Assembly (NCBI GenBank): GCA_026986055.1
Contig: JALSPH010000167.1
Span: 1 to 10,441, forward strand
DNA from: Campylobacterales bacterium
GTDB taxonomy: Bacteria; Campylobacterota; Campylobacteria; Campylobacterales; Hydrogenimonadaceae
DNA: 10,441 bases
Direction: 5' to 3'
Shown here piece by piece: positions 1 to 6,988 of this stretch (position 1 is its first letter; the number at the start of each line of letters is the position of its first letter). The position numbers and the translations under genes are program-made. Under the pieces are notes generated by a model that searched no databases, had not been told where the DNA came from, and worked only from the letters and a program-made list of their open reading frames with translations.

Positions 1-650
1 ATAAATGCCGTAACGAAGCCGACTCCAAGAGCCTGAACGTCATCCATCTGAAAACTCTGGTAGTTTTTCAAAATATCGTACGCGGTGGCGGCCAACATCG
101 TAGGCACTGCCAGCAGGAAACTGAACTCGGTAGCCGTTTTACGCTTCAGCCCTATCAGAAGGCCGCCTATTATGGTAGCCCCGGATCGGGAAGTTCCGGG
201 GACCATCGCCAGCGATTGAAAGAGCCCTATCATAAAAGCCTGTTTGTAGCTGACATCCTCCACGTGCGCCACATGGTGCTCCCTCTCTTTGTAGAAGAGC
301 TCGATGACTATGAAAACGACACCGCCGGCAATCAGCATATAGGCGACAGTTTCGGGAGCAAAAAGCGACTTTATCGTTTTATAGAGGGTAAAGCCGAGGA
401 CCGCCGTCGGCAGGAAACCTACTATAAGCCTCTTCCAAAGCTCGATATTTGTAAAGATCTTATCCCTGAAAGCGTAAATGACCGCCAGAATGGAGCCGAG
501 CTGAATGACGACTTCGAATGTCTTGTGCACATCGGTCTGCTCTATACCCATAAGCTTGGAAGCCAAAATAAGATGGCCCGTGGACGATACAGGCAAAAAC
601 TCCGTTATCCCCTCTACAACTCCCAAAATGAACGCGTCAAGCAACTCCAT
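1..650 (-). CDS. uppP: Undecaprenyl-diphosphate phosphatase UppP (BacA family), C-terminus cut by window edge
   Basis: Integral membrane enzyme that dephosphorylates undecaprenyl diphosphate to recycle the lipid carrier for peptidoglycan and other surface glycans. The minus strand encodes 216 residues in frame with no stop before the window edge; the family is usually about 260-270 residues, so roughly 50 are missing. Both signature motifs are present: EGITEFLPVSSTGHL (E13, E17, S22/S23, H26) and PGTSRSGATI (P151-I160, with R155). The spacing of E13, E17 and H26 matches the catalytic residues known in the E. coli enzyme, and R155 corresponds to its essential arginine. Several hydrophobic segments fit a multi-pass membrane protein. 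The ATG at 650 is preceded by GGAGG five bases upstream. The start lies inside the 3' end of the ABC exporter gene (14-bp overlap), so the two are probably co-transcribed and coupled. Family assignment is very secure. Confidence 0.96.
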   Translation of the reverse strand, partial: MELLDAFILGVVEGITEFLPVSSTGHLILASKLMGIEQTDVHKTFEVVIQLGSILAVIYAFRDKIFTNIELWKRLIVGFLPTAVLGFTLYKTIKSLFAPETVAYMLIAGGVVFIVIELFYKEREHHVAHVEDVSYKQAFMIGLFQSLAMVPGTSRSGATIIGGLLIGLKRKTATEFSFLLAVPTMLAATAYDILKNYQSFQMDDVQALGVGFVTAF

Positions 651-2418
651 GGCAACCTCCCGACTCTTTGATGTATCCCATATATACCCCTTCCTCTTTC
701 AGTAACTCTTCGTGCGTACCCTCTTCGACTATACGGCCGTTTTCAAGAACGTATATGTAGTCGGCTCTCCTGATGGTGCTTAGCCTGTGAGCTATCATTA
801 TGGTCGTTCTTGACTCAAAAAATGGCTCGAGCGCTTCGTAAAGGTGCGCCTCCGTATGGACGTCGAGTGCAGATGTCGACTCGTCCAAAATGGCGATTTT
901 AGGGTCGGCTACGACCATTCTGGCTATCGCTATGCGCTGCCTTTGGCCTCCGGAGAGCTTTATCCCCTCTCTTCCTACTACCGTATCGAGACCATTTTCA
1001 AACCCTTTTACCACTTCATACATCTGGGCCACCTTGAGCGCCTCCCAAATCTTTGGCTCCTCTATCTCCTTGCCCAAAGTGATATTGAAGCGGATCGTGT
1101 CGTGAAAGAGCTTCGGGCTCTGCAGCACGAGATTTACATGCTCCCTTACCACATCGAGCCCAACCTCTTTGACATCGACTCCGTTGAACTTCAAAGAGCC
1201 GCTCTCTACAGGGTAAAAGCCTACTATAAGCTGAGCCAGCGTCGTTTTGCCCGAACCGCTCGCACCCACAAGCGCTACCCTCTGCGAGGGCTTCGCTTCA
1301 AACTCTATATCTCTCAAAACGACCGTATCTGGAGAGTAACCGAAAGTGACACCGTGCAAAGAGACCCCTACCCTGCTCTCTTTGAAAGGGTTTTTTAAGT
1401 GAGGATAGTCCGGCTCTTTGGGCATACTCAAAACCTCGTTTATACGCTCTATGGCCGCTTTTGCATTGTGAAGGGCGTACTGTATGCCCAAAATATCCTG
1501 CACGGGTGTCACCATGTACCAAAGGTAGCCGAAAACCGCCAGCATCATACCTATGCTAAGGTCCGAAAAGGCTACGGCGAGTATGCTTGCGGCCCTGAAG
1601 ACTTCATATCCGCCAAGGAACGTAAGATATGAGATGCGGCTAGCGGCGTCGCTCTTCCAGCCGAAATTAACACTCCTCTCTCTAACCTCGAGAGCTCTGC
1701 TTCTAAGTTTGGAGAAGAACCTCTCCTCCTGATTTGATGCACGTATCTGACCGAAAAGGTCCAGCGTTTCGGTAAGTGCCGACTGAAAGAGTTCGATAGC
1801 TCTGTTCTCCTCCTTTTTCAGTTTGGAAACTTTGCGGGCCAGCCTTGTCGTAAAGGTGATGACCAACGGGTTCAAAATTATGATAAAAAGAGCAAGCTGC
1901 CAATGTATCCAGAGCAGTACAGCGGCAATCCCTATAAGTGAAAGTACGGAGACTATAAGCCTGCTCACGGTAGTCGCTATGAATGCGTCTATCGTCTCCA
2001 CATCCGTTACGAGTTTGGAGGCTATGGCGCCGGAGCGGGAAGTTTCGTACGCCTTCATGGAGATCTTTTTCAGATGTTCCAGTGCATCCGTTCTGATTTT
2101 GAAAGTCACATCTTTGGATATCTGCATGAAGATTTTTGTCTGCAAAATGCTTAGCGCGGTATAGAAAATCCGCAACAAAACGGTCGCCGCCAGTATCGTC
2201 ATGACGTAGCCGAAGGTCTCCATAGGCATTATGTAGCTATCTATCCAACCGGTTATGGTGTGACTCTTTTTCAGCAGCACCTCATCTACCAGAACGGGGA
2301 TCAAAAGGGGAGTAGGAACACTTACCAAAGCGGCCAACAACGCTACGACGTTTCCGGCAACGAGTGCTTTTTTATAACTCTTTACGGAGTTGAAAATGGA
2401 AGCGAGACTAAGAGACAT
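637..2418 (-). CDS. ABC exporter half-transporter (fused membrane and ATPase domains, MsbA/MdlB-like)
   Basis: Predicted inner-membrane ATP-driven exporter of 593 residues, acting as a homodimer or with an unknown partner. Residues 1 to about 310 form a type I exporter membrane domain with about six hydrophobic segments (roughly 21-45, 68-90, 148-168, 172-192, 262-285, 287-305). Residues about 345-590 form the ATPase: Walker A GASGSGKT (385-392), Q-loop Q433, signature LSGGQ (488-492), Walker B IAILDE (508-513), D-loop SALD and H-loop H544. All catalytic positions are intact. The ATG overlaps the serB stop by 11 bp and has no convincing Shine-Dalgarno site, so translation is probably coupled to serB; the 3' end overlaps uppP by 14 bp. 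The substrate cannot be read from sequence. Lipid A or another envelope lipid (MsbA-like) is plausible beside uppP, but a drug or peptide exporter is equally possible. Confidence 0.93.
   Translation of the reverse strand: MSLSLASIFNSVKSYKKALVAGNVVALLAALVSVPTPLLIPVLVDEVLLKKSHTITGWIDSYIMPMETFGYVMTILAATVLLRIFYTALSILQTKIFMQISKDVTFKIRTDALEHLKKISMKAYETSRSGAIASKLVTDVETIDAFIATTVSRLIVSVLSLIGIAAVLLWIHWQLALFIIILNPLVITFTTRLARKVSKLKKEENRAIELFQSALTETLDLFGQIRASNQEERFFSKLRSRALEVRERSVNFGWKSDAASRISYLTFLGGYEVFRAASILAVAFSDLSIGMMLAVFGYLWYMVTPVQDILGIQYALHNAKAAIERINEVLSMPKEPDYPHLKNPFKESRVGVSLHGVTFGYSPDTVVLRDIEFEAKPSQRVALVGASGSGKTTLAQLIVGFYPVESGSLKFNGVDVKEVGLDVVREHVNLVLQSPKLFHDTIRFNITLGKEIEEPKIWEALKVAQMYEVVKGFENGLDTVVGREGIKLSGGQRQRIAIARMVVADPKIAILDESTSALDVHTEAHLYEALEPFFESRTTIMIAHRLSTIRRADYIYVLENGRIVEEGTHEELLKEEGVYMGYIKESGGCHGVA
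656..660 (-). promoter_or_regulatory. Shine-Dalgarno site of uppP
   Basis: A perfect GGAGG on the minus strand lies five bases before the uppP ATG at 650, inside the last codons of the ABC exporter gene. It fixes the uppP start and shows that uppP can be initiated independently although it overlaps the upstream gene. Confidence 0.75.
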
Positions 2419-3031
2419 GAGCCAATATTTTTGTCAAATCTTTTTCATCCACTATGACATTGGCCTCTTTTTTCAAAATCTCTTTTGCGCAAAAGGCTAT
2501 GCGGGTTTTGGCATATGCGAACATGCTTCTGTCGTTCGCACCGTCTCCGACCACTACCGTATCCTCCTCTTTTACGTTCAGAAGAGATTGAAGCCGTTGA
2601 AGCATATCCCCTTTGGAGAAGTCGAACATCATATCTCCCCCTACAAGACCGGTAAGACGCCCCTCTCTTGAGTGAAGAGTGTTTGAAAAATCTGCATCGA
2701 AGCCCAAAATCTCTTTCGCATAAGATGTAGCGTTTCTGAAACCTCCGCTGAAAACCACGACTCTGTAACCACGCTTTTTAAGTTCGGCTATACTCTCTTT
2801 TGCACCTGGCATAAAGGGGAGGTTGCGGCAAATCTCATCCACAACCTCAACCCTCAAGCCCTCTAAAAGCTGGACTCTTGTAGTCAGGCTTTCGAAAAAG
2901 TCAAGCTCTCCCCGCATAGCGCGCTCGGTAATAACCGCAACCTTCTCTTTAAGCCCCAAAGGCTCTGCCAGAAAGTCGATAGTCTCTCCATCCATCAACG
3001 TAGAGTCAAAGTCGAATACCGCAAGTTTCAT
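2408..3031 (-). CDS. serB: Phosphoserine phosphatase SerB
   Basis: Cytoplasmic HAD-superfamily enzyme for the last step of serine synthesis, O-phosphoserine to serine plus phosphate. The 207-residue protein has all HAD motifs: DFDST (nucleophile D7, acid/base D9, T11) followed by MDGETID, motif II FSGGF (S95), motif III lysine K140, and motif IV GDGAND (D163, D167). The length fits a minimal SerB without an N-terminal ACT domain. The reading frame could be extended upstream to 3145, but I chose the ATG at 3031. It places the DxDxT motif at residue 7, as usual for the family, it has AAGGAG ten bases upstream, and the extension would overlap the divergent MetF-like gene. It is the first gene of a unit with the ABC exporter (11-bp overlap) and uppP. 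From memory, C. jejuni serB (Cj0282c) lies directly after cheW; here a reversed gene separates them. Confidence 0.93.
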   Translation of the reverse strand: MKLAVFDFDSTLMDGETIDFLAEPLGLKEKVAVITERAMRGELDFFESLTTRVQLLEGLRVEVVDEICRNLPFMPGAKESIAELKKRGYRVVVFSGGFRNATSYAKEILGFDADFSNTLHSREGRLTGLVGGDMMFDFSKGDMLQRLQSLLNVKEEDTVVVGDGANDRSMFAYAKTRIAFCAKEILKKEANVIVDEKDLTKILAHVS

Positions 3032-3041
3032 AATATATCTT

Positions 3042-3047
3042 CTCCTT
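3042..3047 (-). promoter_or_regulatory. Shine-Dalgarno site deciding the serB start
   Basis: AAGGAG on the minus strand ends ten bases before the ATG at 3031. No comparable site precedes the longer in-frame start at 3145, so this supports the 207-residue SerB. The spacing is slightly long but acceptable. Confidence 0.6.
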
Positions 3048-3083
3048 AAATAGCCGACTCTCCTGTAAATCGGACAAAACAAG

Positions 3084-3092
3084 TGATATAAT
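3084..3092 (+). promoter_or_regulatory. Extended -10 promoter element for the MetF-like gene
   Basis: The plus strand reads TGATATAAT, an exact TGn-TATAAT extended -10 box, the form common in Campylobacterota sigma-70 promoters. Transcription would begin near 3099, about 30 bases before the ATG at 3129. A weak -35 candidate, TGTAAA at 3064-3069, sits 17 bases upstream. The same 97-bp divergent gap must also hold the serB promoter on the minus strand, where I see only AT-rich candidates and no clear box. Confidence 0.6.
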
Positions 3093-3128
3093 ATCCAAAC
3101 CAAAATAATATGCAGATAACGGAAACGG

Positions 3129-4049
3129 ATGTTTACACAACTCATCGAAAAACTTCAAAAACCTAAAACCAGATATATCACTCTGGAGACTACTCCTGGG
3201 CACAGTGCCTCTTTTGCCCCTGTCATAGAGAAACTCGACTCTTTAGGTATCGCTGAGAATGTCGACGGCTTCAGCACTACGGACAACCCGCTTGCAAAAC
3301 TGAAATTCAACTCCATCATAGCGGCGATGCAGCTTCAAGAGAGGTTCAAAAAACCTGCTCTTGCTACAATGAGCATGAGAGACAGAAACAAAATAGCCCT
3401 GCAATCCGACCTTCTCGGTGCCAATTCGATAGATGTAAGGGCGATTTTGGCACTTACCGGAGATCCCGCCAAAATAAGCGACCAACCGGCTGCGAAAGGG
3501 GTATTTGAAAGCGACAGCACGATGCTTCTGGACATCATAAAGTGTTTCAATGCCGGCATAGACTACGCCGGACGCGAGTTAAACTCGAAGCCAAAACCGA
3601 TATACCCCTTTGCGGTAAGCAACGCTTTTGCCAAAAACCCTAAAACTCTTTTGAGAAAATTCGTAAAGAAACTCGAGCACGGCGCTTTGGGAGTCATCAC
3701 CCAGCCTGTTTTCGACAAAGAGAACGCTTTAAAGCTTTTGGAGCTTTTCGAAGAGGCGAAAGAGATAAGCGGTAATAAAGATGGGGTTCTTGTTTTGGGA
3801 CTCTTTCCAGTAACGAAGCTTAAAACCGCGCAGTTTCTATCTTCTCATGTCCCGGGCATAAACGTACCCAAAAGCTGGATAGATACCCTTTACGAGGCGC
3901 ACGGTAAAGGCGAGAAGCAGGAGTATGAAAGAGGTTTGGCGCTCAGCAGGGAGATATTTGGCTCCATTCTTGAAATCCACCCCAAAATTCACCTGATGAC
4001 CGCCAACAGATTCAGCCTTGCAAAAGAGCTGTTACAAAGTTTTGACTAA
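3129..4049 (+). CDS. Methylenetetrahydrofolate reductase-like protein (MetF family)
   Basis: Predicted cytoplasmic flavoenzyme of 306 residues that reduces 5,10-methylene-THF to 5-methyl-THF, the methyl donor for methionine synthesis. Visible family marks are E20 in the first strand (ITLETTPG, the position of the E. coli catalytic Glu28), RDRNKIALQSDLLGA (84-98), LALTGDP (107-113, with D112 at the flavin-binding aspartate) and GVITQPVFD (188-196, with Q192 at a folate-contacting glutamine). The RDRN...LLGA...LTGDP pattern resembles the reductase half of YitJ-type homocysteine methyltransferase/reductase fusions and related stand-alone proteins more than E. coli MetF, so the electron donor is uncertain. 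The ribosome site is weak. It is the only plus-strand gene here, divergent from serB and convergent with cheW, whose 3' end it overlaps by four bases. Family is secure; reaction is probable by homology; I withhold the symbol because a second, classical metF may exist elsewhere. Confidence 0.82.
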   Translation: MFTQLIEKLQKPKTRYITLETTPGHSASFAPVIEKLDSLGIAENVDGFSTTDNPLAKLKFNSIIAAMQLQERFKKPALATMSMRDRNKIALQSDLLGANSIDVRAILALTGDPAKISDQPAAKGVFESDSTMLLDIIKCFNAGIDYAGRELNSKPKPIYPFAVSNAFAKNPKTLLRKFVKKLEHGALGVITQPVFDKENALKLLELFEEAKEISGNKDGVLVLGLFPVTKLKTAQFLSSHVPGINVPKSWIDTLYEAHGKGEKQEYERGLALSREIFGSILEIHPKIHLMTANRFSLAKELLQSFD

Positions 4050-4543
4050 AAATCCCTTTTAAGCAGCGCTTCGACATTCAAAATCGAGATCAATTTATCT
4101 CTCTGCTTACCTACTCCATATATGAGATTCTGCTCGTCGCTTAAAGTCTCGGGAGCCGGGTCGATCGCGCTCTCTTTTATTCTTGTTGCCTGAGTGAGCC
4201 TATCTATGACAAATCCGGCAACTTCATCATTATGCTTAATGACCATATAGCGGGTATCTTCGTTCTCTTTCGACTTAGAGAGCCCGAACTTCATGCGAAG
4301 GTCTATAAGAGGAAGCACGCTGCCTCTTAGGTTGAACACCCCCAAAACATAAGGGGGAGTCTTTGGAGTTCTTGTATACTCTATGGGCTTTATGATCTCT
4401 TGAATGCTTAAAATCGGAACGGCGAACTCCTCGTCACCCACCATAAAGCCTACAAGCTGCACAACCTCCTCTATCTCACCCTCTTGAGGACCTCTTTGCT
4501 GCTCCTGCTGTTTTTTCAGTACCTGTTCGAGTTGATTGCTCAT
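4046..4543 (-). CDS. cheW: Chemotaxis coupling protein CheW
   Basis: Scaffold that links the CheA kinase to chemoreceptors in the membrane-associated array. The 165-residue protein is one CheW domain (about residues 26-160) with the conserved YVLGVFNLRGSVLPLIDLR stretch (65-83), including NLRG at 71-74. A Gln/Glu-rich N-terminal extension of about 25 residues (KKQQEQQ...) precedes it. The ATG overlaps the cheA stop in a 4-bp ATGA junction, with a GGAG about eight bases upstream inside cheA, so it is translationally coupled to cheA. It is the last gene of the che block. Its stop overlaps the MetF-like stop from the opposite strand by four bases, and I see no terminator hairpin between them, so the two convergent transcripts probably run into each other. 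Confidence 0.96.
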   Translation of the reverse strand: MSNQLEQVLKKQQEQQRGPQEGEIEEVVQLVGFMVGDEEFAVPILSIQEIIKPIEYTRTPKTPPYVLGVFNLRGSVLPLIDLRMKFGLSKSKENEDTRYMVIKHNDEVAGFVIDRLTQATRIKESAIDPAPETLSDEQNLIYGVGKQRDKLISILNVEALLKRDF

Positions 4544-6978
4544 ACTGCATGCTCCACATTAAGGTTTATGTTTCTTGCCACTACATTCATTAGATACTCC
4601 GGAGTGTATGGTTTGGTGATATACTCCGTCATCCCGACCTCAACCCCTCTCATCCTGTCGCTTCTGCTGGTACGGCTCGTTACCGCTATGAGCGGAACGT
4701 TTTTGAATTTGTTGAACTTTCTTATTTCGCTTGCCAGAGTATAACCGTCCATTCTCGGCATCTCTATATCTACAAGTGCGGCATCGAAAGTCTTGCTTCC
4801 ATCTTTCATAAGGTTGAGAGCTTCTACGCCGTTTGTAGCCTCCGTTATCGTTACGCCAAGAGGTTCGAGCGCTCTTCTCATGATAGCCCTGTCGGTATTG
4901 CTGTCATCAACTATCAAGACATTGTAATCAGCCGGTGAGCTCTTTTCAGCCTTTTCCGCACTCTCTTCGAGATTCTGCATAGAGCTTTTGACATTTTTGG
5001 CCATATCCATTATGGCTCCCACGTCGACTATGAGGGTGACGCGGCCGTCGCCTCTGATCGTAGCGCCGGCAATTCCTTCTATGCCTTTCAGATACTCTCC
5101 AAGAGATTTGATGACGACCTCTTCCTGTCCGACGAGGGAGTCTACGATAACCCCTATTTTCGTCTCCGCTATGCCTATTATTACAACATATGCATGCTCA
5201 CCCATGCTAAAAACCCGCTCCACGTCGAAAAGGTCCGCCAGATGAACAAGAGAGAGCACCTCGTCTCGAAGCCTCAAAACGCTTCTTCCCTCCACGCTCT
5301 GAATCTCGTCGGGCGTAATTCTGACAGTCTCCAAAACGGAAGCGAGCGGAATAGCGTAGTACTCCTCCTGCACGCTTACAAGGAGCGACTGGATGATCGC
5401 TAGAGTCAGAGGAATTTTAAGCTTGAGTGTCGTACCCTTGTCGACTTCGGAGTCGATCTCTATGATGCCGTTAAGCTTTTCGATGTTACTTCGTACCACA
5501 TCCATCCCTACACCGCGGCCAGAGACGTTCGTAACCTGCGCGGCTGTCGAGAAACCGGGCTTGAAGATAAGCATAAAAGCCTCTTTGTCGCTCATCTGAT
5601 CGGCCTCTTTTTCGCTTATAAGCCCCTTCTCCAAAGCTTTCGTTTTCAGCATATCTGCATCAAGCCCTTTACCGTCATCGACAATTTCGATGATGATATG
5701 GTTCCCTTCGTTGTAGGCTTTAAGCTCTACCGTACCTTTTGGCGGCTTACCTTTGGCAACTCTCTCTTCCGGAGTCTCTATGCCGTGATCGCATGAGTTT
5801 CTAATTATGTGAACTAGAGGGTCGCCTATCTCTTCGACTATAGATTTGTCAAGCTCCGTCTCTTCGCCGCTGATAACCAGTTCGATCTCCTTGTGAAGTT
5901 CTCTTGACAGGTCTCTTACCATACGCGGAAACTTGTTGAAGACTTTGCCGATAGGAAGCATTCTCGTCTTCATCACGGCGATCTGAAGGTCGGTTGTTAC
6001 AAGTGAGACGGAGGAGACCACCTGGTTGAGCTCCTCCAAAAACTGCTCTCCCTCGTACCTCTCCTCTACATCGTCATATATCTTAAGAAGCCTATTTTTT
6101 CCAAGAACCAGTTCGCCTATGAGGTTCATAAGATCGTCAAGCCGTTTGACATCGACGCGAATAGTCTGCTCGACGGTAGCTTTTCTCTCTTTGGGAGCAG
6201 GTTTCGCCGCAGCTTTCTTCGACTCCTCTTTTTTCGCGGCTGCGGCGCTTTGCTCTTTGGCTTTCTGCTCCTCTTGAGCCTTTTTCTTTGCTTCTCTCTT
6301 TTTTCTATCCTCCTCCTGGCGCTGAGCAAGAAGCCTCTCTATCTCCGCTTCGACCTCCTCCTCGCTCATCTCTGAAAGATCCTTCTCATCACTCTCCTGC
6401 GGCTTTTCTCCGGCCGCCTCCGCAGCCTTTTTGGCCTCTCTTCTCTTCCTATCCTCCTCCTGGCGCTGAGCAAGAAGCCTCTCGATCTCCGCTTCGACCT
6501 CCTCCTCGCTCATCTCGGAGAGATCCTTCTCTTCCTCTTCGGGCTCAGGTTCGGGCTCTTGTGCTACAGGCTCAGGTTCGCTTGCCTCGCCGCCGTTCAA
6601 TACCGCTTCGAGACGTTTGACGGTGGGCGATACATCTACGGAGCCTTCGTCGCTTCCCGTCTCTTTGATGTGCTCGAGTATACTCTTCATCTTGTCGGTA
6701 GACTCCAAAACGACGTCCATAATGTCGGGCGTTATCGTTAGTTCACCTTTTCTGGCCTTGTTGAGCACATCCTCCATATGGTGGGTAAGGTGAGTCAAGA
6801 TGTCGAAATTCAAAAAGGAGCTCGACCCTTTTATAGTGTGTGCGACACGAAATATCCTGTTTAGAAGATCCAAATCTTCCGGACTGTTCTCAAGCTCTAT
6901 CAGATCGTTATCAAGCTGCTCTATCATCTCGAAGGCTTCTACCAAGAAGTCTTCCAAAATTTCCTGAAATTCATCCAT
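4540..6978 (-). CDS. cheA: Chemotaxis histidine kinase CheA with fused C-terminal receiver domain (CheAY)
   Basis: Central kinase of chemotaxis: it autophosphorylates on a histidine and passes phosphate to CheY. Domains of the 812-residue protein, in order: P1/Hpt (about 1-105) with phospho-site H47 in RVAHTIKGSS; a charged linker (about 130-266) with a 35-residue segment present twice; P3 dimerisation (about 268-330); P4 catalytic ATPase (about 331-525) with N-box HIIRNSCDHGIE (390-401), G1 DDGKG (434-438), F-box KPGFSTA (473-479) and G2 SGRGVGMD (486-493); P5 CheW-like (about 526-660); and a receiver domain (about 686-806) with D691, D692, phospho-acceptor D737, T767 and K789. I find no recognisable P2 (CheY-docking) domain; the linker occupies its place. 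Start ATG at 6978 has AAGGAT upstream, overlapping the cheV stop. The CheA-receiver fusion is typical of Campylobacterota, where the receiver is thought to act as a phosphate sink or modulator. Confidence 0.97.
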   Translation of the reverse strand: MDEFQEILEDFLVEAFEMIEQLDNDLIELENSPEDLDLLNRIFRVAHTIKGSSSFLNFDILTHLTHHMEDVLNKARKGELTITPDIMDVVLESTDKMKSILEHIKETGSDEGSVDVSPTVKRLEAVLNGGEASEPEPVAQEPEPEPEEEEKDLSEMSEEEVEAEIERLLAQRQEEDRKRREAKKAAEAAGEKPQESDEKDLSEMSEEEVEAEIERLLAQRQEEDRKKREAKKKAQEEQKAKEQSAAAAKKEESKKAAAKPAPKERKATVEQTIRVDVKRLDDLMNLIGELVLGKNRLLKIYDDVEERYEGEQFLEELNQVVSSVSLVTTDLQIAVMKTRMLPIGKVFNKFPRMVRDLSRELHKEIELVISGEETELDKSIVEEIGDPLVHIIRNSCDHGIETPEERVAKGKPPKGTVELKAYNEGNHIIIEIVDDGKGLDADMLKTKALEKGLISEKEADQMSDKEAFMLIFKPGFSTAAQVTNVSGRGVGMDVVRSNIEKLNGIIEIDSEVDKGTTLKLKIPLTLAIIQSLLVSVQEEYYAIPLASVLETVRITPDEIQSVEGRSVLRLRDEVLSLVHLADLFDVERVFSMGEHAYVVIIGIAETKIGVIVDSLVGQEEVVIKSLGEYLKGIEGIAGATIRGDGRVTLIVDVGAIMDMAKNVKSSMQNLEESAEKAEKSSPADYNVLIVDDSNTDRAIMRRALEPLGVTITEATNGVEALNLMKDGSKTFDAALVDIEMPRMDGYTLASEIRKFNKFKNVPLIAVTSRTSRSDRMRGVEVGMTEYITKPYTPEYLMNVVARNINLNVEHAV
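6283..6531 (-). repeat. Tandem duplication in the CheA linker (two 105-bp copies, 144-bp period)
   Basis: Residues 150-184 (6427-6531) and 198-232 (6283-6387) are near-identical: 34 of 35 residues match, the only change being R179 to K227. At the DNA level I count 11 differences in 105 positions, nine of them synonymous and two in the Arg/Lys codon. A 13-residue Ala/Glu-rich spacer separates the copies, giving a 48-codon period. Each copy begins KDLSEMSEEEVEAEIERLL and continues into a Glu/Arg/Lys-rich stretch likely to be a long helix or coiled coil. Confidence 0.9.
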
Positions 6979-6988
6979 GACCTATCCT

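Noticed and set aside
216-671. Plus-strand 151-codon open frame at the left edge
   Set aside because: The minus strand encodes UppP with both catalytic motifs across this interval; the plus frame is its complement.
844-1398. Plus-strand 184-codon open frame
   Set aside because: It lies entirely opposite the ATPase domain of the ABC exporter, whose motifs are intact; no family features in the frame.
3032-3145. Upstream extension of serB to an ATG at 3145 (38 extra residues)
   Set aside because: The extension would put the HAD nucleophile motif far from the N-terminus, overlaps the divergent MetF-like gene, has no ribosome site, and ignores the AAGGAG in front of the ATG at 3031.
6288-6620. 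Plus-strand proline-rich open frame with internal repeats
   Set aside because: It is the complement of the repetitive Glu/Lys/Arg-rich CheA linker; its repeats mirror the CheA duplication and it has no independent coding support.
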